Of a DNA stretch of 64,000 nucleotides, positions 10,814 through 22,520 are shown piece after piece (position 1 is the first letter of the stretch; each line of letters begins with the position of its first letter). The position numbers and the translations under genes were made by a program. The notes under the pieces are model-generated. The model was not told the DNA's origin. It saw only the letters and a program-made list of their open reading frames with translations, and made no database searches. The stretch spans positions 2,356,001 to 2,420,000 of the forward strand of contig CM065653.1 in the NCBI GenBank assembly GCA_033220425.1, written 5' to 3'. This stretch comes from Lepraria neglecta (lineage: Eukaryota; Ascomycota; Lecanoromycetes; Lecanorales; Stereocaulaceae).

Positions 10814-13800
10814 TTATAAAGGAAGTTCCGCTCTCTTGACCATCTGAAAGGAGCCTGGTATCTCAGCGTTGATCGCCTTCTCAGACAAGCCGAACTTTTT
10901 GTACATCCTGATGCACCAAGCCAGTACGTCACGCTCCTCCTCACTCACTAGATGCTTCTCATTCTCCTCGACACTCCCATCCGGTAGCTTAACAGGACCC
11001 GCAACAACCTGGCCGTTTCCTTCTCCGGGTCGTGGAGATAAAGTATGCTCAGCAGTGTTCCCATTGTCATGGGTACTTTGCATTTTGCTCTGTGCAGGAT
11101 GATCGTCTGAAAGAGGAGACGATGCTTCCAGCGGCTTTTTGCTCTTAGCTGACGAGGTTCTCCTTCTCTTTTCTATAATCGGTCGGAGCACATTGCGTAA
11201 CATGTACAGTGTCGGAGTCACGACTCTTTCGATCTTTTCATAAGATTCTCCACCTACCTTGCGAATATTCTCATTCAATCTGGAGTTTCCAGGGATGAGA
11301 CACCATTGCTCCCACAGTTGCTTTCCTGCAATACTCCCACAATGTTGCACAATGCTCTCCAAGATGATGTTGAAAGCGTTTGGGGTAACGGTGGCGCTGG
11401 CATGTGCTCGAAAGTCACCACTCGGATCCGTAGTAATCTTGCTTAAGCTGCCTGGTAACGTTTTGAAGATCCTGCCAAGTTGGTTGGCCAGTTTAGTCTC
11501 TGTCAGATTGGGCAGCTGGGATGCATCATGGTCAGAATTGTATCTGCCGTGGATAATTTTCTGTAGCATTTCCAGCGCTTGGGCAATTCTTTCGACGTTT
11601 TGAGAATCTGTTGGATGGTGATCCATTTGCAAGATAGCCCTTGCGATTGATGTTGCATCACTAGCTCTCCAAGCCATACCCGGCGTCTTCTGGAAGTGTC
11701 CCAGAAGCTCTTCGACAGCATCCAGTTTGCCAAGAGCTACTTGGCAGCGCAGAAGGGCATGGAGGACCGGTTCGGAAAGAGGCGCCTCCAGTCGCTCGAG
11801 GACCTTTGTAAGCAATCGATTGTCTGCTGTGGCTGTTGCGAAACGAAGCAGCGCTGGCTGTACATTAGGGTTGGAGTAAAGCTCAGGATCAATGATGCCT
11901 CCATCAATGTCATCATTGAACAATAGCCATTGCCCTAGATTATATAAGTTACTCTGGGTAATGAGATCCAGGAAGGCCACCATAGTATTGATCGGAATAT
12001 CAGGATGTATGGTACATGCACTATCCTTTTTGTTTGAGACGAGGTCGGTGGTATCTTCTCCTTGCCTCAATCGGTCCCTCAATTCCTTTGCAAAGTCCTC
12101 GATGCATTTGCCGCGCTTGTCGTCCACAAGGTTCTGTATCTTCATGAAACATGCGAGGCTTGCCTGCAAATTTCCTTCACGTGCATAGCAGTGAAGAACT
12201 CTGTAGAGCAAGCCTAGGATAGATGCAGCATCGTCCGTATCGTAATCCTGTGCTGACATACTAGCAGTAGCATCGATTCCTTTGGACTTGGGTTTGCTTA
12301 GACGCAAATCTAGTAATCTTTGGAGTATTCCTGGCGAGTTTTCATTTGCAGATTCCATGATACGTATAATGGTGGCGTTCTGAAAATTTGGGTCAAGCTC
12401 AGGACGGTCACGTTCAAGCAATTTTTTACAAGTTGCAATACTCTGTTGCACACCGACAGAGCTTGAAGCATGACCGCTCGTATGAAGTGATGCAGTGTTT
12501 ATCAGGCCATCGATCAGGGCTAGGACAACTTCGCGACTGATGGTGCGCGTACCCATGTCCACTGTTGAGTCCGTACCAGTGGCTATACCGATACCGCCAA
12601 CCTGGTTCAAACGCGTCCTGTCGATCTGTAGCCTTAAAAAAGACGTCCAGTCAAACTTGGGAGCCTTTACGGCACAGATTTCCTGCCAGCTGATGACTGA
12701 CCACTGAGTTTCTCGAGTACCCTTCCGCCGTTCCATCTCGCCCACTATCCAAGCTCCTTCTGTAACCCAACCTCCTTCGACACAAGCCCAAAGTACCAGA
12801 TCAAGCCACAACTCGGGCCCAAATTCACGAATTCTGGGCTGCACGCTGACCTTTGACAAATCGTAGCCCTGTTTTTGATACTTCAAAATCTCCTCTTCCC
12901 ATTGCAGGGCCCATTCAAGGTCCGACAATATGCTCATGATACGTTTCGAGAGAAGGTATAGGGTTGGAGGCCTTTGAAGAACCGTCGGGTCTGTGGCAAG
13001 GGTAAAGTTGTAGATTGAATTTGGAAATGCATCTATATGGTGTAAATGGGCGAGTATCTGAAAGACATGAGACATTATAGCGCTGTAGCTAGGATCCTCT
13101 GGCGGACGATCCGCTGCCTGTAGGATCATAGTGCCAAGAGTCTGCCAGATCTGACCCAAGATCTTTCGTCCTATATGTACATCATACCCTACACCATATG
13201 GATGATCATAAAGGTCGCCACGGGAGACGAATTGTTCAAGAGACAGCTTTGAAGGCTGTGGAGCTACAGTCGCAATGGCATTGCCTGTGATGGTATCCAA
13301 TCTCTGACCAGCGCTAGGCCACAGCAGATTTGGCACCTGTCCTGAAATGTCCTTCCCTGTGGTGTGACTTGGATATTGTTCAAGCATAGCCTTGACAAGC
13401 CAGATGACCGCGTCCCATCTATCCTGGTACACACCGAGGTATCTCAGAAGATCTGTCTTTGCATACGCCCTGGCTCTTGACAGCACCAAATAGAACGTAC
13501 CGATTGGTAGCGCACCAGGAGCTTGTGGGACTGGGCCCAGATCCGATTGACTTTTTAGACGTAGGTGTGGTGGTAGGTATGCTTCTATGAGCGTAGCCCA
13601 TGCTGATGGGTCTTTCCAGCGTTGTGGCGAATGGATGGCTTCTTCTGCTTTAATCGGTAGGCCGTGCATACCAGGAGGCGGCAGAGGAGTAGCATTGCTA
13701 GGCGAATCAACGGGTGTAGCGACAGATGCATTACGCAGGCGGGCTTCTGATGGGTGTCTTTTCGATCGCGCCGAGCCCGGTGGAAGCTTCCTGGCGGTGG

Positions 13801-13894
13801 CTGGTGCCAAGTAGATGGGTATGGAAGCAGCCTTTTGGATCGAGTAAGAAGCGCTGAAGGCTTGGGTGAAACTTCGCAAAGCAGATGAAGGCAT
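10814..13894 (-). CDS. mitochondrial PPR/TPR-like helical-repeat protein
   Basis: A single exon of 1026 residues. The first 45 residues are rich in Ser, Ala and Arg/Lys with no acidic residue (MPSSALRSFTQAFSASYSIQ...), a typical mitochondrial presequence. The rest is long alpha-helical sequence with spaced hydrophobic and alanine positions, such as VLHALLRCQVALGKLDAVEE and LLYRVLHCYAREGNLQASLA, which look like degenerate pentatricopeptide or tetratricopeptide units. Fungal proteins of this kind usually act in mitochondrial RNA processing or translation; that role is inferred. I cannot assign a named orthologue. The C-terminal 150 residues include a disordered basic/Ser-rich insert (KKRRRTSSAKSKK-like). 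Confidence 0.72.
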   Translation of the reverse strand: MPSSALRSFTQAFSASYSIQKAASIPIYLAPATARKLPPGSARSKRHPSEARLRNASVATPVDSPSNATPLPPPGMHGLPIKAEEAIHSPQRWKDPSAWATLIEAYLPPHLRLKSQSDLGPVPQAPGALPIGTFYLVLSRARAYAKTDLLRYLGVYQDRWDAVIWLVKAMLEQYPSHTTGKDISGQVPNLLWPSAGQRLDTITGNAIATVAPQPSKLSLEQFVSRGDLYDHPYGVGYDVHIGRKILGQIWQTLGTMILQAADRPPEDPSYSAIMSHVFQILAHLHHIDAFPNSIYNFTLATDPTVLQRPPTLYLLSKRIMSILSDLEWALQWEEEILKYQKQGYDLSKVSVQPRIREFGPELWLDLVLWACVEGGWVTEGAWIVGEMERRKGTRETQWSVISWQEICAVKAPKFDWTSFLRLQIDRTRLNQVGGIGIATGTDSTVDMGTRTISREVVLALIDGLINTASLHTSGHASSSVGVQQSIATCKKLLERDRPELDPNFQNATIIRIMESANENSPGILQRLLDLRLSKPKSKGIDATASMSAQDYDTDDAASILGLLYRVLHCYAREGNLQASLACFMKIQNLVDDKRGKCIEDFAKELRDRLRQGEDTTDLVSNKKDSACTIHPDIPINTMVAFLDLITQSNLYNLGQWLLFNDDIDGGIIDPELYSNPNVQPALLRFATATADNRLLTKVLERLEAPLSEPVLHALLRCQVALGKLDAVEELLGHFQKTPGMAWRASDATSIARAILQMDHHPTDSQNVERIAQALEMLQKIIHGRYNSDHDASQLPNLTETKLANQLGRIFKTLPGSLSKITTDPSGDFRAHASATVTPNAFNIILESIVQHCGSIAGKQLWEQWCLIPGNSRLNENIRKVGGESYEKIERVVTPTLYMLRNVLRPIIEKRRRTSSAKSKKPLEASSPLSDDHPAQSKMQSTHDNGNTAEHTLSPRPGEGNGQVVAGPVKLPDGSVEENEKHLVSEEERDVLAWCIRMYKKFGLSEKAINAEIPGSFQMVKRAELPL

Positions 13895-14366
13895 GGTCTT
13901 TCGTGGCGTTGCGCGAAATGCAAAGAAACATCCATTTGTTAGCTGGAATTTTCCAGCCCCCTGTAGCGAGCCTTATGGTAGGCAGAGGAAGCAACCAGAG
14001 CAATTCTTTCGGAAGCTCTACGATAAAGAGCAGAGGTGAGTCATGCATAGATGCTGCCTGTTGGTTTCAATATAAAATCTGAAGTCACCGTCTCCGTTGC
14101 CTCACCATTTCGCGCTAATTCCATAGGGCTGACCGGCATCGCGTCTTTTCCACGATCCTCCGAACAACACTTGCAGACCGCAAAGTGAATCCATCTGATG
14201 TCTGATTAAGAAGACGTTTCAATGGTCAGCAGAGACTTCTGCTGTCCCTTGACGCAAATCCATCAATATTCAATAGGCAAGAGATTGGAGCCTGATCTGG
14301 ATTCCGGTCCTCAACACCTACTCTACCTGGACAAAACAACATAGGCCGCGAGATAAATCTATCAAA
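13895..14366. promoter_or_regulatory. shared divergent promoter region
   Basis: 472 bp between two genes transcribed away from each other: the mitochondrial PPR-like gene (minus) and the PARP-type zinc-finger gene (plus). Both promoters must lie here. I see no clear TATA box or repeated operator. Confidence 0.5.
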
Positions 14367-16017
14367 ATGAGCTATCGAGTGGGTAAGTAGCCCTCATCTT
14401 TGATTAAATTGTCGGCTCCCCCAAAAAATCCTTGTGAATTACGCAGATTTATCTTCGTTTTTGACTGAATTTATTTCTATACCCTCAATTTTGAAAGAAA
14501 CGTCCAGATTGCCTAGCTAAACCATCCATCCACAGAGATTTCTCCCTCTAACCGTGCGGGATGCCAAAACACCGAATGCAAAAAGGAAGGCATCAAAATC
14601 CCCAAAGGAGCCTTACGGTGTGGTGTTTTCGTCACGATCATGGACAACCAGACCTGGAAGTGGAAACACTGGTAAGCGCACCATGTTTGCTCTCAAGTGT
14701 GTCAACTTTATTGATTAGATATCAGGGGCTGCGTCACGCCAAAGCAGATTGTCAGTATCAACGAGGCCATTGAAAACGACGTAAATCTTCTCGACGGCTT
14801 AGAAGAACTTCCAGAGGAGCTACAGGAAAATATCAAGACAGCCTTGGTAGAGGGCCACGTTGCTGACGATGACTGGAACGGAGTAAACCATTTCCACCCG
14901 TGGTCCTAATGACTTTACTGACCTCGTGAAGGACGTTGAAATGAACCGTCCTGGCATGAATGGATATCGTACTCCGGCGTCTAAGAAGGCGAAGCGAGAA
15001 GAAGCTAAAGTGAGTGATGAAGCCAACGATTTTTCATTTCGTGCTAATCTTTCGAGGCTCAAAATGAAGCCCTAGCTGCAGGAGAAGGCGAGAGCCCCAG
15101 CCCCAGCAAGCCTCCTTCGAAGAAGCGTGGTCAAACCAAGGCGGAACCCGGCGCCGAAGATGACCATGACCAGGAGCCAGCTCCTAAGAAGCGTAAAGCA
15201 GCGCCCAAGAAGGCAAAAAAGACTGCTGAAGACGACAGGGACGGTGCTCCCGAGGATGACTCTAAGCCTGCCAAAAAGGGCAGGAAGAATCCCAAGAATC
15301 CCAAGGAAGAGGTTGGAGCTACTGTCGGGATCAAGGACGAGAGCAGCGATCATGGTGCAGTGCCTGCAGCTCCAGTGAAAAAGACGAGAGCTCCGCGCAA
15401 ATCTGCCGCGGCCAAGAAGATCAAGGACGAGGAAGCCGACGATGATGCTCCAAACGATACACCTGAGGCAGCGAAGAAGACGACGGCTCCACGAAAATCC
15501 GCCGCAGATAAGAAGATCAAGGACGAGGAAACTGAAAATGGTGCTCCAAACGATACACCAAATCCAAAGATCGAAGCACCTGCCAAGAGGACAAGAGCGC
15601 CTCGCAAGGCAAGTGCCACCAAGAAGATCAAGGAGGATGAAAACGACGTCAACGGAATGAGCGATGATGCTGCAGGAGCATCTGGTCCTGTAAAGATAGA
15701 ACAGGATGATGAGTTCGATCCTGAAGGCGAAGATGATGGGGCTAAATCGGCCCCAAAGCCCAAGAAAGGGGGCAAGAAAGCTGCCAATGACAAGGCAGCT
15801 GGTGCTGCAACCAAGGCTAAAGCTAAGCCCAAGGTTAGTTACTTAGTGTGCACTGATAGTGGGCAGATTGGCTGACAGCTTACCACTAGGCGAAGGGGGC
15901 TTCGAACGAAGCTGAGAAGTAAGTCCTCCAAGTCTGTCAGGCCCTGAAATCGGCCATGTACTGACGAAAGCCAGGCCAAAGCAAACGAATGGTAGATCCA
16001 AGCGTGGCCAAACTTGA
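14367..16017 (+). CDS. PARP-type zinc-finger protein with basic/acidic repeat tail
   Basis: Seven exons join in phase to 411 residues: 14367-14382, 14536-14671, 14726-14882, 14932-15009, 15057-15833, 15890-15918 and 15975-16017. The start codon lies only 16 nt before the first intron (GTAAGTAG). Residues 4-55 form a PARP-type zinc finger: C15 and C20, then H50 and C53 in WKWKHWGC. Such fingers bind DNA nicks and breaks. There is no PARP catalytic domain, so this is a stand-alone finger protein as known in other fungi. The tail from about residue 130 is Lys/Glu-rich and includes three imperfect repeats (APRKSAAAKKIKDEE, APRKSAADKKIKDEE, APRKASATKKIKEDE). It ends KPKQTNGRSKRGQT. Skipping the last intron would instead give a stop at 15920; the GTAAGT donor and TACTGAC branch favour splicing. 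Confidence 0.85.
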
Positions 16018-17029
16018 TAACCTTCCACGCCATTATTATTGCAAACGTCTCACACTCAAGCCAAGCTCTATCCAAAATCTCAACCACCTTAGGAAGCTAG
16101 GGCTCATGAACGAATTCTCAGACTACCAAGATACAGGTTCCTCTTGTGCTAGGATAATCAGGCTATGGGCTTTATGAATCATGTTACGGCAAATCTTGCT
16201 TGATCGAGAGAGTGTTAGATCCCTATTTCCTATGTGCCATCATCTTCAGCCATCGACGTCAGAAGCTATATTGCATTGCTAAGCCCCTCATGCAGAAGCC
16301 AGAAATACAAAAGACCACCGTGCTATCTCATGTACGTGACTAACTTCAACCGAACTGGCGATTGTGTACTGACTTCTGTACCCCAACATGTGCTTTTGAT
16401 GACGTATTTTGGTAGGTTGTAATTGCAGAAGCACCGGAGATGATGCCATTCAGTCGCCACAAGCCTACTTGTCACCTTGTGTAACCATCATCATCTCACT
16501 CACAGATCCCTGCGTTATCCACATCCCCTGATTCCCCTATGTGACGAATGCCCTGGAAGTAACCTTGGATGCATTAATGACGAAACTGTGGTAACTGAGG
16601 CCACACAGGTGAATTGTCATTGGTAAAAGACTGGGAGAGGGTACAGAAACAGGGATGAGTGAGTTGAGGTAAACAACGCTAACCGAGATCCTTGCCCACC
16701 TTCCGCGGCGATTCCCAACCTCCCCCATTCTAAACCTCACTTCCTCCATCCACCAATTCTGAGCCTCATACAGATGTCAAGATGACGACCACAATGGCTC
16801 TTATCCATCGGTGATACACTCATCGCAGTCAGGATCCCACAAATCAAGCCCTCACTTTACCTTCGACCATCAATTCAGCCAGCGCTGCTCTGGTATTTTG
16901 CCCCTCTCATCGCGTCCGGATCCACTGCAATTTTCACCGCGTTCCTCCATATCTCCTTGCTGCACCGGTAAGTAGACTGTCCTTTCCACTTTGCAGCGGT
17001 GCTAACCCAGAACACCAGCGTTTTCTACG
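16018..17029. other. intergenic and 5' leader of the helicase gene
   Basis: No coding sequence recognised. Just before the helicase start there is a likely 5'-UTR intron at 16978-17018 (donor GTAAGT, GCTAAC branch, acceptor ACCAG). Confidence 0.45.
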
Positions 17030-20000
17030 ATGTCGACGATGACAGACGTGAAAGCCGCCGAACTTGGACCCTCTACCCTCCCGGAACTCTCGGCTTTTTC
17101 CCTTTGCCTTGACTACATCAATGGGTTTTGCCGCCGCGGTGACAAGTGTACCAAGGGTCACGAAATATGCGCAGTTCCATCAAGTGCACCACAAGCTCCC
17201 CTTCTTGTGTGTCAGCCCAATCATCTCTCCCTTGAGCCACGCTACTTCCCACCGGGCAAAAGCCCCTTCGAAGACGATGGCCCCGGGTGTCTTTCCAGCC
17301 ATGGGCCACGACATGATAACGATCACGTGGACATCAAAGATATCAGAATTTTGCCCACTACTGATGAGATTCTCAGCAGGCGGCTGCCTTATATGCCAAA
17401 AAAGGATCCTTACACTCGCCATCATCTCCCATGTGGACAGCAACGGCTTCTCGACATACACTTCCGTCACCTCCGATATGACAGTACCGAATCCCTCATT
17501 GATGCCTGTTACCATGCGAGTCAGCAGCTGACGCGCTTGGTATCTGAACCGCAGGCCTTTGACTACGATGATCGAATGGTAACCACAAGAGGCTTCCGCT
17601 ATTCGCTCTTCCGGGACATTGCCTTCGAAGAGATCGTCTTCAATTACCAAAAGGGGGTGACCCTACGGGCGAGCTTTGCTTGTCCTAAGGGACTGAGGGG
17701 GAGACGATTGGGGCCGTCAAAGCATCTAGGGGAAGGAATGCTTGTCGCACTCATCGGCCTCGACGGCAACGATTCTTTATCAACCACTTTCATGGAAATT
17801 TATCAACGCCAGACGACGGAAGCGATGAGACCTAGAACTGGTAATGATCTGCGAGGTCAGTACCCCTTCACAATTTGGTATTGTATTGCTGTTGACTATC
17901 AAAGCGTCTGCCGTTCTCAACTTCGCTGACCCTGGCGACGTCGATGCCGTGAGGAGGCTCCTCTATAACGCGCAAGGATTGCTACAAGAGAGATTCGTCC
18001 TCGTGGAGACCCCCAGTGCTCTGTATTCTGGATTCTATTGGACTTTGAAACAGTTGCAGAACCAATTCAAGAGCGAAGAGTGTTTGGCTTTTTTGTCATC
18101 CATAGCTTCTTCTGAAGCAGGCGCAAGCTCCGAAGTCTCACCGCCTGTCTACACAAATATTGATGGATTTGCGTACCAGCTCGACGCGTTGCGCATCAAA
18201 GGCGTCCAAGCTGGGACGGACTCATTGACATTGAAGCCAATGGATTTGTTGGCGTATCATCAGGCAAAAGAGAACTTCATTGACAGTCTTTGTCGCCAGA
18301 CTACACTGGATCGCGGACAAGCCACGGCACTGAGCGAGAACCTTTGTCGTGGTTTTGCATTTACTCAAGGCCCACCCGGCACAGGGAAAACGTATGGCCT
18401 CTCCAAAAGCTTCGATACTTTGACTTACTCTGACAATTATAGATTTCTTGGAGTCGCTCTTGCCAAGGTACTCCTGGCATCTCGCCCCCAAACTTCGCGA
18501 AAACCCATACTAGTTGTATGCATGACGAATCACGCCCTTGATAGTTATTTGGAAGACCTTCGCAATGCTGGTATGAGTAAGCTAGCTCGACTAGGCCGAG
18601 GCAGCAAGGAAACATGGACCCAGGAATACCATTTATCCGCAATATCGAGCAGAATGAAGCGAACGACCCTTGAGAGAACAAGTTTGAAGCAAAGCCATAA
18701 CCAAATAGAGTCTTTGACGACAGAAGGGACATCCTGGTGCGAGTCACTCAATGCGCATGTGCTGAGCTGGCCAGCAGTACGCGACCTACTCAAGTCTAGA
18801 TATCCCTCGACTTTGGACCGCTTTGCTCTTCTTGAGAGAGTTGACGAGTCATCTCTCTCGGACATACGCCTGGCTCGGAAAGCTGGTGGTTTCGCGTTCG
18901 AGTTCTGGTGTATGGGCGGCGACATCAAAGACATTGATCGATTACTGGAAAAATTCAGTTCTATGCTCGGTAATAGTTACGGATGCATGGATGGCGCAGA
19001 TAACCGTGGCTTCCACTCACGACAGAGGGTCCTAAACAGCATTGTTTGGAATGCAGACTTTGCAGCAAAACCTAGCGGGTCGCCTAATGGGTCTGGTGAG
19101 GTCGACATTTGGCAATTGAGTCTGAAAGAGAGAGAGAAGCTTCTCCGAAATTGGAAAGAAGAGATCGATCCACGAAACATCCTAGACCGGACAGCGGAAA
19201 TCCACCGCCGACATCACGCAGCAATGTCCAACAAATACAAGGTGTATCACGACATTGATGCAAGATGCCTCGAACAACGTGAGTAATCTTTCAAAACTTT
19301 TGAACCTCTTTGAGCTAAGAACCCAGCAGAAGACGTAATCGGGATGACCACGACTGCTTGCGCTATGAACTGGCCCACCTTGAGTCAAATAGGCTTACAA
19401 GTTGTGATCTGCGAGGAGGCTGGAGAGGTCATGGAGGCCCACTCGCTGTGTACTCTGTTCCCGTCTGTCGAACACGCGATATTCATTGGAGATCCATTGC
19501 AGCTGAGGTAATTGTGCGGGTATGGAGAGCAGCTTAGGGTTCTGAGCTGATCCGCTATAGACCTCAAGTCAACGAGCCAGCGCTTTCTTTGGAAACGGAG
19601 TTTGGTGCTCATTACCGTTTGGATGAGTCACTCATGGAACGAATGATGCTCCCTTCGACAGCGAGCACTCTTCCAATAGCCTCATCGCGGCTGAACATCC
19701 AGCGACGGATGCATCCAGAGATTGCTGACATTATGCGCGCAACATTATACCCGTATTTAGAGGTATGTTACCACGCTTTGCTAGCTTCAAGGTGATTGCT
19801 AAGTAAAACATCGTTAGGACCACGAATCTACTCATGGTCGAGACGCCGTGCCCGTTATGGCTGATCGAGTCTGGTGGCTTGACCACCAGGTGCCGGAGGA
19901 TGTGCCTGACCCCCGATCTGCCACGGCAAAGTCGTGCTCAAACGCCTTTGAGGTTGAGATAGTGGTTGGCCTTGTTGAGCACCTGGTGAACACCAACGAA

Positions 20001-22520
20001 TACGACTTCAAAGACATCACTATCCTAACTCCTTACAATGGCCAGCTCGCTGCATTCACAGAACGCCTGAGTGGCACTTGCTCCCTCTGGTTGAGCGAGA
20101 CAGACCGCGAGTCACTCATCGATGACGGCCTTCTGGATCCAGAAGATATCCACCTGGGAGGGAAAACCGATGTGCAAATATCAACTATGCTCAAGTTGGC
20201 CACGATCGACAATTTTCAGGGCGAGGAGTCAAGGGTTGTCATTCTGAGCACCGTACGAAGCAATCCGGAGGGGCGTGTGGGCTTCTTGCGCACCCCAAAT
20301 CGCATCAACGTGGGATGCAGTCGCGCAAGAAACGGCTTCTACATCGTTGGAAATGCATCACTAATACGAGGTGTTGGCATGTGGCATCAGATTGTCGACG
20401 CTCTGTCGGCTAAGGGAAAGATTGGCCCGGGTTTCCGAATGTGCTGCCCTCGGCATCCAAACCGTGTTTACTCGGTTTACTCTCCAGATCAGTGGGACCA
20501 GATTCCCGAATGCCAGATTCCCTGCGGCACAGAACTTCCGTGTGGGCACGTCTGCACTATGAAGTGCCATGCGCCGTCACTTCATGAACGTGTTGGCTGC
20601 GACAAACCATGTCCAAGACGCCACGAGGAGTGTGGACATGCCTGCATGAAAACCTGTGGCGAAAAATGTGGAGATTGCTCGTTTCCGCTTCAAAAGATCA
20701 CCTTGTCCTGTGGGCACGAAGCTACACAGACATGCGCAGACACTCGAAAGACAGACCAAATACTATGCAATATCCCGCTCAAGTCTGTGCAGCTGCCCTG
20801 CGGCCATTGGCAAGAGGTGCGGTGCTGTAGCAAAGACGCTGCATCCAAATGCACAGAGAAATGCAGCCACACTCTGAGATGTGGTCACCACTGCGGAGGA
20901 ACCTGCTGCGATTGCACAGTGAAGAACCGTCATTCACGCTGTTCTTCGGCGTGCTCGAAGGAATTGCCCTGTGGCCATCGTTGCGCTGCGCCATGCCACG
21001 GCGGAACCTGTCCTCCCTGCCGCCTTCCCTGCCAGAGATCCTGCCGACACGGTGGCTGCTCGAAAGTCTGCAGTAAGGTATGCGACCCGTGTGTTCGATC
21101 CTGCTATTGGACCTGTCCCCACATAGGTCCATGCACAACAATGTGTTGCCTTCCTTGTGATAGGATGCCATGCAACGAACCTTGCACAGAGACATTGCCA
21201 TGTGGTCACCTATGCCCGAGCTTGTGTGGTGAGCAATGCCCGACAAGATGCCTCCAGTGCATCACCGGTCAAATCGCAGAAAAAGCTCAGATGTTCCTTC
21301 CTTGTGGTCATCACTTCGACTTAGAATTTCTTGACAAGCACATGACCATTACTAAACTTTACGACCTAGACAGCAGTGGCCACATCGGGAGAGTACGTTT
21401 GGCACATAGGGAAGAAGTATTCAGCATGGATACCTCTTGCCCTCTTTGCGGCTATGATTGCAAAGACATTCGACGATATGCGCTGTCCCACCAAATGTCA
21501 GCTCTTGAGGGGAATATAGATCGGATCTACGCCAAATTCTGCCGAAAATTGAATATGTTCATGGAGCAAATGTATGATGCCAAATCAGGATTGGACAAGA
21601 CCTTTGGGGCTTTTAACAGAGTGTTGAGACCAGGTCCTCTTTCTGGACGGAGAAACGAGGAAGTGGTCCGCAATCGCGGAAACGCCCTGGCTGAGCTTCA
21701 ACGGAATATAACAGACTTCAGAGGTAAGATAGACTCACTGCAATCTATGTATTCATCTAAGTAGTATCTCCAAGATGACGTTGTACAACAATTCGAGAAA
21801 AATATCGCTCGGATCGCAACGTTCTTAGGTATACCTACAGCGCCGGATGAGTTTGACATGAACAGTCCATATCGACTTCGTTTCGACGCACTCTTCTATC
21901 GAAGTAGATTGATAGTCCTGGAGGAGAGTCTACGGATGCTGGTAGCCCTCAAAGACATACGACAAACTTCGCAGCACACGTTACTGATGACGGAGGGAAT
22001 GAGAAGCATGACAATCTCTGAAGCCCAGGTACATCTGGCAGCGTTACAGAACACCATTGCTGAATGTCGGTCGAAGGACATGAAGCGCCTTGAGGCGGAA
22101 TTTCACCTAATCCAGTTATGCTTCCACATCGTTCTCAAAGACGCCGGAGTCATGAGCGAGCTTGAAGTCGATGCATCACTGCACAAAATCTGGGATCTTT
22201 GCCATACATATCCAGACTCAGCAGGGCTATTAGCCAATACCTATGCTGCTATGAAGGATCATATCCGCGATGTTCGGCGCCACACGGACCTCTACAGCTC
22301 ACGTAATGTCTGGTGGTCGTGGCCAAGGCACACAACCGGTGACCTCCAACACTGCAAATACGGACACCCCTTTTCAGGTACAATGTGGGATAGCTGCCTA
22401 GAGTGTGGTAGAGAGGTTCGGAAACTTGCCACGATGGACCCAAATAAGCTGCTCAAAGAGAACGATTTTGTGGCTGCAATCAAGACACAGACCCTGAATG
22501 GCAAATCATGGAGGGTCTGA
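17030..22520 (+). CDS. NFX1-type zinc-finger RNA helicase (ZNFX1/Hrr1-like)
   Basis: Seven exons (17030-17855, 17905-18391, 18443-19278, 19330-19507, 19561-19762, 19818-21723, 21775-22520) close in phase to 1726 residues. In order: a CCCH finger (C26, C34, C40, H44); a superfamily-1 UPF1-like helicase with Walker A GPPGTGKT at about 431-438, a DExx-type box CEEAGE near 744, TIDNFQGEES near 974 and NVGCSRARNGF near 1008; seven or more NF-X1-type CGH...C fingers at about 1078-1321; and a C-terminal C-x3-H...C-x2-C cluster (HCKYGHPFSGTMWDSCLECG) near 1670 that resembles an RZ-type finger. This is the layout of ZNFX1 and fission-yeast Hrr1, which work with RNA-dependent RNA polymerase and Argonaute in RNA silencing; the role here is inferred. 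Intron 2 is 51 nt, free of stops, and cuts the codon after Walker A. Confidence 0.92.

Noticed and set aside
15072-15832. Ser/Phe/Leu-rich minus-strand ORFs of up to 160 codons
   Set aside because: Antisense shadows of the Lys/Glu/Ala-rich tail of the PARP-type finger protein.
20361-21246. Antisense Cys/His-rich ORFs
   Set aside because: Mirror of the NF-X1 zinc-finger codons in the helicase.
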